Numbered from the stretch's first letter, positions 1 through 6,031 are shown. The stretch: DNA of 11,925 nt from JAPLHV01 sp964464245 (GCA_964464245.1 CAYXFH010000004.1:1-11925); one strand, 5' to 3'. The notes: a model not told the origin generated them from the sequence alone. A program made the numbers and translations.

Positions 1-271
1 TTGATTTATGGGTGGCAGAGATCGCGCGCAGGTCTGTGGCCGGTATCGTTACTTGGGTAACGCCGTCCTTTTTCAGAATAGTTAAATTAGCAGGGCTGCA
101 AGGGTCAATAAACCAGCCTTCCCAGATTGTCTTGGATCCATCTAAAAGAAAAGTGATTTGATAAGGAATGCCATATGGCATTGCCAAAGTAAGAGATGGG
201 CTCGCGAAGGGGATCACCAGGACGACAATTAAATAAAGAAGGATGATCTTTAGGGCTTTCGAATTGCGCAT
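1..271 (-). CDS. N-terminal part of a secreted protein of unknown family (cut by window edge)
   Basis: The minus-strand frame opens at an ATG (271-269) and stays open for 90 codons to the window edge, so only the N-terminus is visible. A near-perfect ribosome binding site, AAGGAGG, lies about 5 nt upstream (plus-strand 277-283), which fixes the start. The protein begins MRNSKALKIILLYLIVVLVI, a basic start followed by a hydrophobic stretch of about 17 residues, and then SPSLTLA near residue 30, as expected for a signal peptide with possible cleavage around there. The visible mature part (MPYGIPYQITFLLDGSKTIW, then about 40 more residues) has one Cys at about residue 60 and matches no family I recognise. 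Export is inferred from the leader; the function is unknown. The base composition is AT-richer than the operon on the right of the window. Confidence 0.8.
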   Translation of the reverse strand, partial: MRNSKALKIILLYLIVVLVIPFASPSLTLAMPYGIPYQITFLLDGSKTIWEGWFIDPCSPANLTILKKDGVTQVTIPATDLRAISATHKS

Positions 272-673
272 TTATTCCTCCTTAGCTTAGCGTAATTTGT
301 TTATTGTACCAGAACCTGCCTGCTAAACCCCTCCCAACTTACCCCTTAGTCACTGTCAATCTTTGGTCAAGCGATTTCTCGCAGCTCTTCTTTCATGGTA
401 GTCACATCACTCCTCAACTCTCATCATTCCATGGAATTCTCTCTACATTTAAATTTAACGCGTTCCAGGAGACACGAATCAAATGCTTCTTTTCCCTCTC
501 TCTGAAAGCTTCCTCCGTGCGGTTCGGTTTGGGTGGCGGATCCTGAACGGCGTCGACAGATAAACCCTTTCCCCTTCTACCAAGACTACTGAAGAACGTT
601 TGGGAGGTCGCCGCCTTCACGGAGATGAGGGCCACCCTCCTCTTCTACGTCTGTTCCAGTGTTCACGAAGCTA
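272..673. other. 402-bp gene-free spacer between two minus-strand genes
   Basis: I see no convincing gene here. The two short frames that cross it (304-546 plus, 414-635 minus) lack ribosome binding sites and their products look composition-driven. The spacer holds the candidate promoter of the left-edge gene near 303-311. It also has a GAAA at 504-507 followed by CCTCCGTGCGGTTCGG (512-527), reminiscent of the 3' strand of group II intron domain V. A small hairpin, GAGGG-cca-CCCTC (627-639), could weakly terminate the HAD gene transcribed towards it, but it has no T-run. Confidence 0.6.
303..311 (-). promoter_or_regulatory. Candidate extended -10 promoter for the left-edge gene
   Basis: On the minus strand the sequence reads TGGTACAAT, a TGn extended -10 with a 5/6 match to TATAAT. 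It would start transcription near 296, about 25 nt upstream of the start codon at 271. I see no convincing -35 box at 16-18 nt, which an extended -10 can tolerate. This is a motif match only. Confidence 0.35.
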
Positions 674-1915
674 TCACTTGACTAGTGTTGTTTCGGTCTT
701 ACTGAATAGAATTGTTGCGATGTCTGGTAGGAAAATGCCATTGTTTTCGTCACGCCCCTGCAAAAAATAGCGCGGACTACTTTCATTGCGCTGGGCAACA
801 GCGATCCGGCAAAGCTCACCCGTCTTCCCGCTTTTTACACGATTGATGAGCAGACCCAATTTTACACTGGGGATCTGGCTTAACATATCATAGTCGCCAT
901 CGCTGTCGCCGCCGACCATGATCGGTCCATATCCTTTTTTAGCGATCAACAACGAATTTATGGCTTCAACCTTTCCTGGCCCCCATGTCATTACCTGGCC
1001 AGGCGCCAAATCCGCTACAAGCTTGCCGTTTGTTTCGTTGAACCTGACCCCAATGACGTTGTCCTCATTGAGCGAATAGCCGTACTTCGGTTGAGACGCG
1101 AACAGTTTGACGATTGGTTCCGGCGATGCCGAGCAGAGATAAACATCGGTCCCATTTTCCTGCAAATACTTGAATAAAGCGGCCATTTCCGGCTGCGTTC
1201 GCAAGAACTGGTCAGTGGAGACAGTTACGACTCCGGCCTCTCCAGGCAACTCAGGCGGGCTTGTCAGAGTCTCCCGGCGCAATGGCTGCTGCAAATTGAA
1301 GTCATTGGACATCTCAGCATTCTTCCGCAATGTGACGGCATCCATTTGCAATAACAGCCGCCCTTGCCATAAATACGCAGCGGCAGCGCTGCAGGTTTTA
1401 TCAACAGCAGCGAACATGGCAAACAGTTTCGCCCGAAAATCGACGAACTGGGGCGTTTTTTGGATCGTTGCCAGATCCATCTTTCCGCCAAAGTCGGCAT
1501 AATTGGCCCGCAGAAAGCGATAGTCGGAAACAATATCGGAAATAAAAGCCTGGCTACCGACGGTTTGATGCGAAACGTTCTGATACTGCATCGGACCAGC
1601 CGGAACGTCTCGTCCCAAGACGACAGCGAACTCCTCCGGCGAATAGGCAAAGAGCAATTGGTTAATGTAGTACATGAACAAGGTATCTTCACAATCGCCG
1701 AAGATGCAGGTATTGTCCCAGTCAAAAACCGCGTAGGGACGTTTTGCCGAATCATAGGAAGCAGATCGTGCGCCTTGGGTCTGAACAAGCTCTTCGATCA
1801 CCGACCAATTGCGGCTATCCCAAGCGCCAGGCGCCTGTTCTGCGGGCGTACAAGACACAAGAACCAGTATTGCCACAACAACTATTACAGACAATCCTTT
1901 ATTTCTTGTAGACAT
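674..1915 (-). CDS. HAD-superfamily phosphatase-like lipoprotein
   Basis: This 413-residue protein is probably a membrane-anchored, extracytoplasmic phosphohydrolase. Residues 1-21 form a basic and hydrophobic lipoprotein leader ending in the lipobox LVSC, so Cys22 is the likely lipidated residue. The HAD motifs are in order. Motif I is DWDNT (Asp65, Asp67, Thr69). Motif II is VYLCSAS near residues 258-264, with Ser262. Motif III is probably the Lys of GPGKVEAIN (Lys315). Motif IV is GGDSDGDYDML (Asp337, Asp341). About 190 residues between motifs I and II form a large cap. The DxDNT motif, length and export recall phosphorylcholine phosphatase-like HAD enzymes, but the substrate is inferred and uncertain. 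The ATG at 1915 is preceded by GAGAGGTG about 14 nt upstream, a rather long spacing. The gene stands alone, with gene-free spacers on both sides. Confidence 0.88.
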   Translation of the reverse strand: MSTRNKGLSVIVVVAILVLVSCTPAEQAPGAWDSRNWSVIEELVQTQGARSASYDSAKRPYAVFDWDNTCIFGDCEDTLFMYYINQLLFAYSPEEFAVVLGRDVPAGPMQYQNVSHQTVGSQAFISDIVSDYRFLRANYADFGGKMDLATIQKTPQFVDFRAKLFAMFAAVDKTCSAAAAYLWQGRLLLQMDAVTLRKNAEMSNDFNLQQPLRRETLTSPPELPGEAGVVTVSTDQFLRTQPEMAALFKYLQENGTDVYLCSASPEPIVKLFASQPKYGYSLNEDNVIGVRFNETNGKLVADLAPGQVMTWGPGKVEAINSLLIAKKGYGPIMVGGDSDGDYDMLSQIPSVKLGLLINRVKSGKTGELCRIAVAQRNESSPRYFLQGRDENNGIFLPDIATILFSKTETTLVK

Positions 1916-1951
1916 ATTTTTTATGATTACACCTCTCGTTCATAATATCGC

Positions 1952-2012
1952 TACTCAGATTTTCTTCCAGACATCTAATCGGTAAAGAAATATGATCAGT
2001 AAATTCTGAGTA
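1952..2012. repeat. Spaced inverted repeat upstream of the HAD lipoprotein gene
   Basis: TACTCAGATTTT (1952-1963) and AAATTCTGAGTA (2001-2012) are inverted copies matching at 11 of 12 positions, separated by 37 AT-rich bases. The repeat lies 37-97 nt upstream of the divergently read start codon at 1915, where an operator pair or a 5'-leader stem would sit. I cannot tell which from sequence alone. Confidence 0.5.
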
Positions 2013-2105
2013 ATATTTTCTACCGCCTTCGCTTCCAACTTAAGTATAAGGCTAAATCACATCCATTTCACTGCGCAGCTATCAAGATCTGACGCTGCCG
2101 TAAAA

Positions 2106-2148
2106 TCACTTCACTGCTGTTGCCGCACTGGGGCGCCACGGTCCCAGG
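2106..2148. repeat. 43-bp exact direct repeat, copy 1
   Basis: Positions 2106-2148 are identical to 2501-2543, 395 bp apart. The unit starts TCACTTCACTGCTG and ends with the module GGGCGCCACGGTCCCAGG, a diverged version of which forms a hairpin at 4396-4419. Confidence 0.9.
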
Positions 2149-2198
2149 GATAGTCATGCCCTTATGCTCTTTAGGTCTCATCGACTCCAATCTGCGTA

Positions 2199-2284
2199 AC
2201 ACCGGAATGGTCCTCGTAGGGGCGGGTTTCAAACCCGCCCACGCATGGGCTGTCTTGGCATAGTGATGCCTCATTCTCCAGGAC
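2199..2284 (-). repeat. 86-bp dispersed repeat, inverted copy of 4301-4386
   Basis: Read on the minus strand, this segment aligns without gaps to 4301-4386 on the plus strand, with 73 of 86 positions identical by hand count (about 85%). It contains the palindrome GGGCGGGTTT-c-AAACCCGCCC (2220-2240). Confidence 0.85.
2220..2240. repeat. Perfect 10-bp-arm palindrome, copy 1
   Basis: GGGCGGGTTT and its exact complement flank a single central base. The same 21-bp palindrome recurs at 4345-4365. Translated, this type of repeat gives the GLKPAPTR-like strings that are often mis-annotated as protein. Confidence 0.9.
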
Positions 2285-2287
2285 AGG

Positions 2288-2389
2288 CTGCCGCAGGCTG
2301 TCAAGCTAGACAAGCCCCCGTCAACTCGATAGCCCCCGGCAGCTCGATAGCCCCCGGCAGGGCGTCCTGTGGGATACTGCCGCAGGCTG
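2288..2389. repeat. Short-repeat cluster with an 18-bp tandem duplication
   Basis: CTGCCGCAGGCTG occurs at 2288-2300 and 2377-2389, and again at 5835-5847. Between the first two copies, CTCGATAGCCCCCGGCAG occurs twice head to tail at 2325-2342 and 2343-2360. A shortened version (AATAGCCCCCGGCAGG) follows near 2400. GCCCCCGGCAGGGCGTCCTG at about 2350 recurs at 4287. The arrangement resembles a REP or MITE remnant and not CRISPR, because there are no regular spacers. Confidence 0.85.
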
Positions 2390-2500
2390 TTTCGAGCTGA
2401 ATAGCCCCCGGCAGGATGTTCTGCGTCGAAGTGGGGAGGGGAGATAGCCACGGGTGTACAACCTTCTGGAGTGGTTGCTTCCCAGAGCGGTTGGCTTCCG

Positions 2501-2543
2501 TCACTTCACTGCTGTTGCCGCACTGGGGCGCCACGGTCCCAGG
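2501..2543. repeat. 43-bp exact direct repeat, copy 2
   Basis: This is the identical second copy of 2106-2148 in the same orientation. It lies directly beside the minus-oriented element at 2550-2610, so the two modules adjoin here. Confidence 0.9.
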
Positions 2544-2549
2544 AAAACC

Positions 2550-2610
2550 GACATTCCCAGAGATCTTGTTTGTCCACAGACTACCTTACCCACTCGGGAT
2601 GAGAAAGAGC
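2550..2610 (-). repeat. Dispersed repeat end module, minus-oriented copy
   Basis: Read on the minus strand, this segment matches 4188-4248 at 46 of 61 positions without gaps by hand count, and also resembles 5642-5702. The shared core is GAGTGGGTAAG. It ends about 75 nt upstream of the GNAT start. Confidence 0.75.
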
Positions 2611-2623
2611 TGGAATGAGTATC

Positions 2624-2652
2624 TTGACCGAAGCAGTCGCGGGCTCGATGAT
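2624..2652 (+). promoter_or_regulatory. Candidate sigma-A promoter for the GNAT gene
   Basis: TTGACC (2624-2629, 5/6 to the -35 consensus) and GATGAT (2647-2652, 4/6 to the -10 consensus) are separated by exactly 17 nt. A start near 2659 would give a leader of about 26 nt carrying the ribosome binding site at 2671-2678. It lies just outside the repeat mosaic. Motif match only. Confidence 0.4.
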
Positions 2653-2684
2653 CGGAGAAACTTCCCGGATAAAGGAGGGGCTCC

Positions 2685-3092
2685 TTGATCGACTACTGTG
2701 ATTCATTGGATGGAATCTGCGCGGAACAATTGGAAGGCTTCTTCGTTGGCTGGCGGTACCCCTTGACCCCAGCCGAACACATCAAAGTACTGGCTGGAAG
2801 CAGCCGCTTCCTTCTGGCCGTCGACCGGGACACCGGCAAAGTCATCGGCTTCATCACCGCACTCTCAGATGGCTTGCTCAGCGCCTACATCCCTTTGCTC
2901 GAGGTGCTTCCCCTTTATCAAAAACAGGGAGTCGGCCGGGAGTTGGTGCAACGCATGCTGGCGAAACTGGAGCATTTGGGGATGGTAGATCTGCTCTGTG
3001 ACGCTCCTTTATTGCCTTTCTACCAGCAACTGGGCTTTCAACCGGCCACCGCTGCCTCATTGCGGCGTCCCCGCACGCAGACAAATAGATGA
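2685..3092 (+). CDS. GNAT-family N-acetyltransferase
   Basis: This 135-residue protein should transfer an acetyl group from acetyl-CoA to an unidentified amine. It is single-domain and about the usual size for the family. The acetyl-CoA pyrophosphate-binding motif A is seen as LYQKQGVGRELVQRML near residues 79-94 (Q-x-x-G-x-G), preceded by the strand IPLLEVLP. Motif B is DAPLLPFYQQLGFQPA near the C-terminus, where the FYxxLGF signature is clear. I take TTG at 2685 as the start because AAAGGAGGGG ends 4 nt before it and no in-frame ATG lies near the N-terminus. The substrate cannot be read from the sequence. The gene is probably monocistronic and converges on the exported-protein gene, whose stop is 48 nt away. 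Confidence 0.88.
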   Translation: MIDYCDSLDGICAEQLEGFFVGWRYPLTPAEHIKVLAGSSRFLLAVDRDTGKVIGFITALSDGLLSAYIPLLEVLPLYQKQGVGRELVQRMLAKLEHLGMVDLLCDAPLLPFYQQLGFQPATAASLRRPRTQTNR

Positions 3093-3140
3093 TAAATCAC
3101 CCAGCCGCTCAACCCGAAAGGGATCCATCTAGAAGTTTCG

Positions 3141-4076
3141 CTAAGGAAGCTCTGCTATGGAGATGGTCAGTTCGTAATGCATTTTCTCATCGGGGATCTC
3201 CTGCATTTCAATGGGAATATCCGGGTTGTCCACCAGGTTCGCTATCGGTTCCACCATCAGCTCCACGACTGCCAGCTTCTTCCCCTGCCGGTAGCCGGCG
3301 ATGGCGCCGGACCTTCCGTCCGCAAAAAGCCGCAGTACCGGTATCCAGCCACGATCGCTGAAGAATTGGCGGATCCTGTCATTGGCCTGCACGCCTTCCG
3401 TGGCGCCCCACCCCCAGGCCGAAAGGCGGCAACACTGTCCCAGCTTGTTTCCACCAAACTCGAAGGAGGAAGTCCCCACGGCCAAGGTCACCGGCAATAA
3501 CGCCTGCAATTGGCCGCTGATCTCTTTGCAATCAACCTCGGCAAGCGGACGGTAGTCTCCAGTCTGGCGGATCAAAGGGGAGAAAAGCATCATCAATGGC
3601 CAGAATGGGTTTTGCTGGTAAGGCACCGGCATCGGCCAGAAGTCTTCCAGCATTCCTCCCAGAAAGTCGTGCCCCCAAGCATCCAACTGGTCAATCCGAA
3701 TCCCCGTTCCCTGCCCCTCGGAACCTACCAGATTTGAAGGCAGAAAGTAGAGGAAACGCTGCACGACATTCGAGTTTATCCCCTGGTAGAGGATCAGCGA
3801 AAGGTAGGTGACTTTTCCATCCTGCACCAGCGCATCCAGGTTGAAGCGTGCCAGGAAATCGCGCCGGTTGAAATTGCCGGCATGCACGTAAGCGGTACTG
3901 AGATCAGCCGCATAAGAGCCGGAGAAGAAGATCCCTTCACGCACCGCGCAATAGGGGATCTGGTAGCGAGCTGTTCCAAGCGCAGGTGGACTGCCTATGC
4001 CCACCCCTTCCGCCCAGGCGCCGCTTGCTGGCAAGAGGCAACATGCAATCAACAAAAAAACCAACCACCGTTTCAT
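3141..4076 (-). CDS. Exported protein of unknown family
   Basis: This 311-residue protein begins MKRWLVFLLIACCLLPASGA and continues WAEG, a classic signal peptide with AxA-type cleavage at about residue 23 (GAWA). The start at 4076 is fixed by GAAGGAGG 8 nt upstream; the frame stays open for another 111 codons upstream but only by reading through repeats. The mature part has aromatic-rich stretches (FLYFLPSNLVG; FWPMPVPYQQNPFWPLMMLF), a Trp-Gly segment (CCRLSAWGWGATEG) and a C-terminal half rich in beta-type sequence (WIPVLRLFADGRSGAIAGYR). The hydrophobic PFWPLMMLFSPLI is too short and Pro-broken for a confident membrane helix. I do not recognise the family. A secreted or cell-surface role is inferred only from the leader. 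It is transcribed alone. Confidence 0.82.
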   Translation of the reverse strand: MKRWLVFLLIACCLLPASGAWAEGVGIGSPPALGTARYQIPYCAVREGIFFSGSYAADLSTAYVHAGNFNRRDFLARFNLDALVQDGKVTYLSLILYQGINSNVVQRFLYFLPSNLVGSEGQGTGIRIDQLDAWGHDFLGGMLEDFWPMPVPYQQNPFWPLMMLFSPLIRQTGDYRPLAEVDCKEISGQLQALLPVTLAVGTSSFEFGGNKLGQCCRLSAWGWGATEGVQANDRIRQFFSDRGWIPVLRLFADGRSGAIAGYRQGKKLAVVELMVEPIANLVDNPDIPIEMQEIPDEKMHYELTISIAELP

Positions 4077-4344
4077 CTCCAGGCCCTCCTTCAAATTGAA
4101 TAACAACCCATTGCTGGTCTTCCCTTGTAGGATAGCAGAAGCTTGGGACTGCCGGAGGGATCCACTGAGCAAGTTTGGAAAAAAACGGCTCTTTCTTAAA
4201 ATGAGTGGGTAAGACAATCTGAGGGTAAACAAAATATCTGGGATTATCAAGGCTGACGACAACAAGTCAACTTGCGGCAGCATAATGCCCCCGGCAGGGC
4301 GTCCTGGAGAATAAGCCGTCACTTTGCTGAGACAGCCCGTACCT

Positions 4345-4365
4345 GGGCGGGTTTCAAACCCGCCC
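4345..4365. repeat. Perfect 10-bp-arm palindrome, copy 2
   Basis: This 21-bp palindrome is identical to 2220-2240. Its flanks are inverted relative to that copy: CTACGAGGACC follows here, and its complement precedes the other copy. Confidence 0.9.
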
Positions 4366-4395
4366 CTACGAGGACCGCTCCGGCGTATGCCATAT

Positions 4396-4419
4396 CCCTG
4401 GGACGCCACGCTCCCAGGG
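4396..4419. repeat. 8-bp-stem hairpin module
   Basis: CCCTGGGA (4396-4403) pairs perfectly with TCCCAGGG (4412-4419) across the loop CGCCACGC. A diverged version of the same module, GGGCGCCACGGTCCCAGG, ends both copies of the 43-bp direct repeat at 2106-2148 and 2501-2543. Confidence 0.8.
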
Positions 4420-4735
4420 TCGACAAGACTTCTTTAAGACCATCATCGCCATCATTGCAGGATAGTTGGACTACGCTAAGGTTGGATTGCCCACTTGAAA
4501 TGAAAAGGAACCAAAAAAACATGGTGGTTGGGCGCCTGGATGCATCCTTGGACTTTGACAAAGATTCCCCCTTGGGAAGAGATATGCCCTCGAGTGACAC
4601 GAAGGGGGGCGACAAAATGGATTCGGCGCACCGCGTTTCGCGCTATCATAGCGGGGGTGCAGCGGAACAGAACCCCGCGGCAGCTTGTCTCAACAGTCTG
4701 CAGCAGCATGCCTATCATGGAAGGGGATCAACCGA

Positions 4736-5638
4736 ATGGCTGAAGGCGATGTGTTGGATTTGTTGGCGGAGAGCGGCAGTTACCCTTTTTTAAGCAGTCG
4801 AGACCGTTTTTACCTCAGTCCGCGAATGCCCCTGCTGAGCGCAGAATCCTTGGAGGTGCTCCGGGATACATTGACCGCCCGTTTCCAAGACCTCTCCGAA
4901 GCTCGCACCGAAATCAAGCGGAGGCGGGAGGAACGAAAAGACAGCAAACCAATCCGCCAATGGGTGAAAGAAGAACGGCCGCGCGAGTTGTTGATGGCCA
5001 AAGGCGCGCCGGCCTTGCCCTTGGCGAAGTTGCTGGCCATCCTGCTGAGGACCGGGCGGGACGGGACCAGCGCCGAGGAGCGCGCCCAGCAGCTCTTGAC
5101 GCGCTATGGCTCTCTACGAGCTTTGGATGATGTGTCCATGCGTGAACTCTGCAAAATACGGGGGATCGGCTTGGCCAAAGCAGCGCAGATCCAAGCTGCT
5201 TTCGAGCTGGGAAAACGTCTCTCCAACGAGAGGGCGCCTCTCCTTGCGCGCATCAAGAGCCCCCAGGATGCCGCTTCCTATGTGGCCGGGTGGTATGCCC
5301 CCCACTTGAGGGACGCCCGCAAGGAATCCTTCCACGTCATCTTCCTGAACGGGAAGAATCAGCCCATCGATCGCAAACAACTGAGCGAAGGGACTGTCAA
5401 CGCCAGCCTGGTTGACCCGGCCGAGGTGATCCGCGAAGCCAGCCAACGTTCCGCTCTCGCCTTGATCCTGGTACACAACCACCCTTCCGGCGACCCCCAA
5501 CCTTCAGCGGAGGACATCTCTTTAACTCACTCGCTCGCCCAGGCCTGTCAACTGGTGGGGATCAAAGTGCTAGACCACATCGTCGTGGGCAAGAACGTTG
5601 AGGACATCTTCACTTTCAAGGAAAACGGCTTGCTCTGA
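4736..5638 (+). CDS. radC: RadC-family JAB/MPN-domain protein with N-terminal extension
   Basis: This 300-residue protein belongs to the RadC family, which despite its name has no settled DNA-repair role. The core begins near residue 72 (IRQWVKEERPRELLMAKGAP). A helix-hairpin-helix region follows (LCKIRGIGLAKAAQIQAAFE, 138-157). The C-terminal JAB/MPN domain carries the metal motif H247-N-H249-P with Ser257 and Asp260 (HNHPSGDPQPSAED), so the predicted zinc site is intact; Glu218 in LSEGTV is a possible partner. Residues 1-70 are an extension not found in typical RadC proteins of about 225 residues; it is charged and probably helical near 38-68. I chose ATG 4736 (GGAAGGGG about 10 nt upstream) over TTG 4685, which lacks a ribosome binding site. 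The usual family string LSDAELLAILLRTG reads LPLAKLLAILLRTG here. Repeat-rich spacers lie on both sides. Confidence 0.88.
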   Translation: MAEGDVLDLLAESGSYPFLSSRDRFYLSPRMPLLSAESLEVLRDTLTARFQDLSEARTEIKRRREERKDSKPIRQWVKEERPRELLMAKGAPALPLAKLLAILLRTGRDGTSAEERAQQLLTRYGSLRALDDVSMRELCKIRGIGLAKAAQIQAAFELGKRLSNERAPLLARIKSPQDAASYVAGWYAPHLRDARKESFHVIFLNGKNQPIDRKQLSEGTVNASLVDPAEVIREASQRSALALILVHNHPSGDPQPSAEDISLTHSLAQACQLVGIKVLDHIVVGKNVEDIFTFKENGLL

Positions 5639-5640
5639 CT

Positions 5641-5879
5641 GGCTCTTATTCAAATGGAGTGGGTAAGGCAATCTGAGGGCCAACAAGGTCTTTGGGATCA
5701 TTAAGGCTGACGACAGCAAGCCAACTTGCAACAGCTCGATAGCCCCCGGGGGCTATCGAGCTGCCGGGGCTGTCTAGTCGAACCGCTTGAAGGGTTCTCT
5801 TTGGGGAAGATCGTATTGTCGTGGAAGAACCATGCTGCCGCAGGCTGGTAGGATGCCCACTTGAAATGAGAAGGAACCA
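5641..5879 (+). repeat. MITE-like composite repeat unit 2
   Basis: This is a shorter relative of the unit at 4187-4513 in the same orientation, immediately downstream of radC. The first 95 nt are 81% identical (77/95) to unit 1 and the last 25 nt are 24/25 identical. The interior differs: it holds a 32-bp perfect palindrome and one CTGCCGCAGGCTG (5835-5847) but lacks the 86-bp module. Shared ends with different interiors suggest internal rearrangement or deletion. Confidence 0.8.
5732..5763. repeat. 32-bp perfect palindrome
   Basis: The sequence CAGCTCGATAGCCCCC is followed directly by its exact reverse complement, with no loop. It looks like two copies of the CTCGATAGCCCCC module, seen in tandem at 2325-2360, joined head to head. 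As RNA it would form a very stable stem just downstream of radC, but no T-run follows. Confidence 0.9.
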
Positions 5880-6026
5880 GAGAATCTTTACGCGCGCTTC
5901 ATCTTTCCTTGGCTGTGGTTTGACATCACCCTGTTTAGATGAGGGTGGCGCTGCGAGCTCCGGGAAATACGACTTGCCTGGCCAAGAGCCCGCAGCGCCT
6001 CAGAAAAGAGGGGTTAACCCCAGGAT

Positions 6027-6031
6027 AGGAG
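6027..6031 (+). promoter_or_regulatory. Ribosome binding site deciding the TTG start of the exporter operon
   Basis: AGGAG lies 9 nt before TTG 6041. An in-frame TGA at 6035-6037 rules out any earlier start in this frame, and a later start would remove the membrane anchor. The GTG and ATG codons at 6031-6036 are in other frames. Confidence 0.65.

Larger units (their letters stand above)
1916..2684. other. 769-bp gene-free spacer packed with repeats
   Basis: From 1916 to about 2050 the DNA is AT-rich and should hold the upstream region of the HAD gene. From about 2050 to 2610 it is a mosaic of palindromes and repeats that recur elsewhere in this window (listed separately). From 2611 to 2684 it is the leader of the GNAT gene. 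Frames through the mosaic (2068-2451, 2301-2534, 2416-2688) give peptides such as GLKPAPTR that come from the palindromic repeat itself, so I do not treat them as genes. Confidence 0.75.
4187..4513 (+). repeat. MITE-like composite repeat unit 1
   Basis: The unit opens with GGCTCTTTCTTAAAATGAGT and closes with GCCCACTTGAAATGAAAAGG plus AACCA. Reverse-complemented, the closing end reads TGGTTCCTTTTCATTTCAAG and then TGGGC, so the ends are imperfect inverted repeats. The first 95 nt (4187-4281) match 5641-5735 at 77 of 95 positions without gaps. The last 25 nt (4489-4513) match 5855-5879 at 24 of 25. Inside are the 86-bp module shared with 2199-2284, the 21-bp palindrome (4345-4365) and a hairpin CCCTGGGA-8 nt-TCCCAGGG (4396-4419). 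It carries no coding capacity of its own. Confidence 0.8.
4077..4735. other. 659-bp divergent spacer carrying a MITE-like repeat unit
   Basis: The first 110 bp hold the leader of the minus-strand exported-protein gene. From 4187 to 4513 lies a repeat unit with imperfect inverted ends. From 4514 to 4735 lies the upstream region of radC, containing a perfect but isolated TTGACA (4555-4560) with no good -10 box at 16-18 nt. The frame at 4272-4793 crosses repeat and leader sequence and is not credible as a gene. Confidence 0.7.

Noticed and set aside
304..635. Two short frames on opposite strands in the left spacer
   Set aside because: There is no ribosome binding site and they overlap each other; the composition looks like non-coding DNA.
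2288..2410. Short repeats considered as a CRISPR array
   Set aside because: The repeats are directly abutting or irregularly spaced, with no unique spacers of constant length and no cas genes.
2068..2688. Overlapping small frames in the repeat mosaic (GLKPAPTR-type peptides)
   Set aside because: The peptides are translations of palindromic repeats, have no ribosome binding sites and occur on both strands.
4077..4409. 111-codon upstream extension of the exported-protein gene
   Set aside because: The extension reads through the repeat unit and would bury a clear signal peptide. The ATG at 4076 has a strong ribosome binding site.
4685..4735. Earlier TTG start for RadC
   Set aside because: It has no ribosome binding site, while ATG 4736 has GGAAGGGG about 10 nt upstream.
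4272..4793. 173-residue frame upstream of and into radC
   Set aside because: It crosses repeat modules, overlaps radC in another frame and shows no protein-like pattern.
5920..5940. TTGACA with TTAGAT as the exporter operon promoter
   Set aside because: The spacing is only 9 nt, incompatible with a standard sigma-A promoter.
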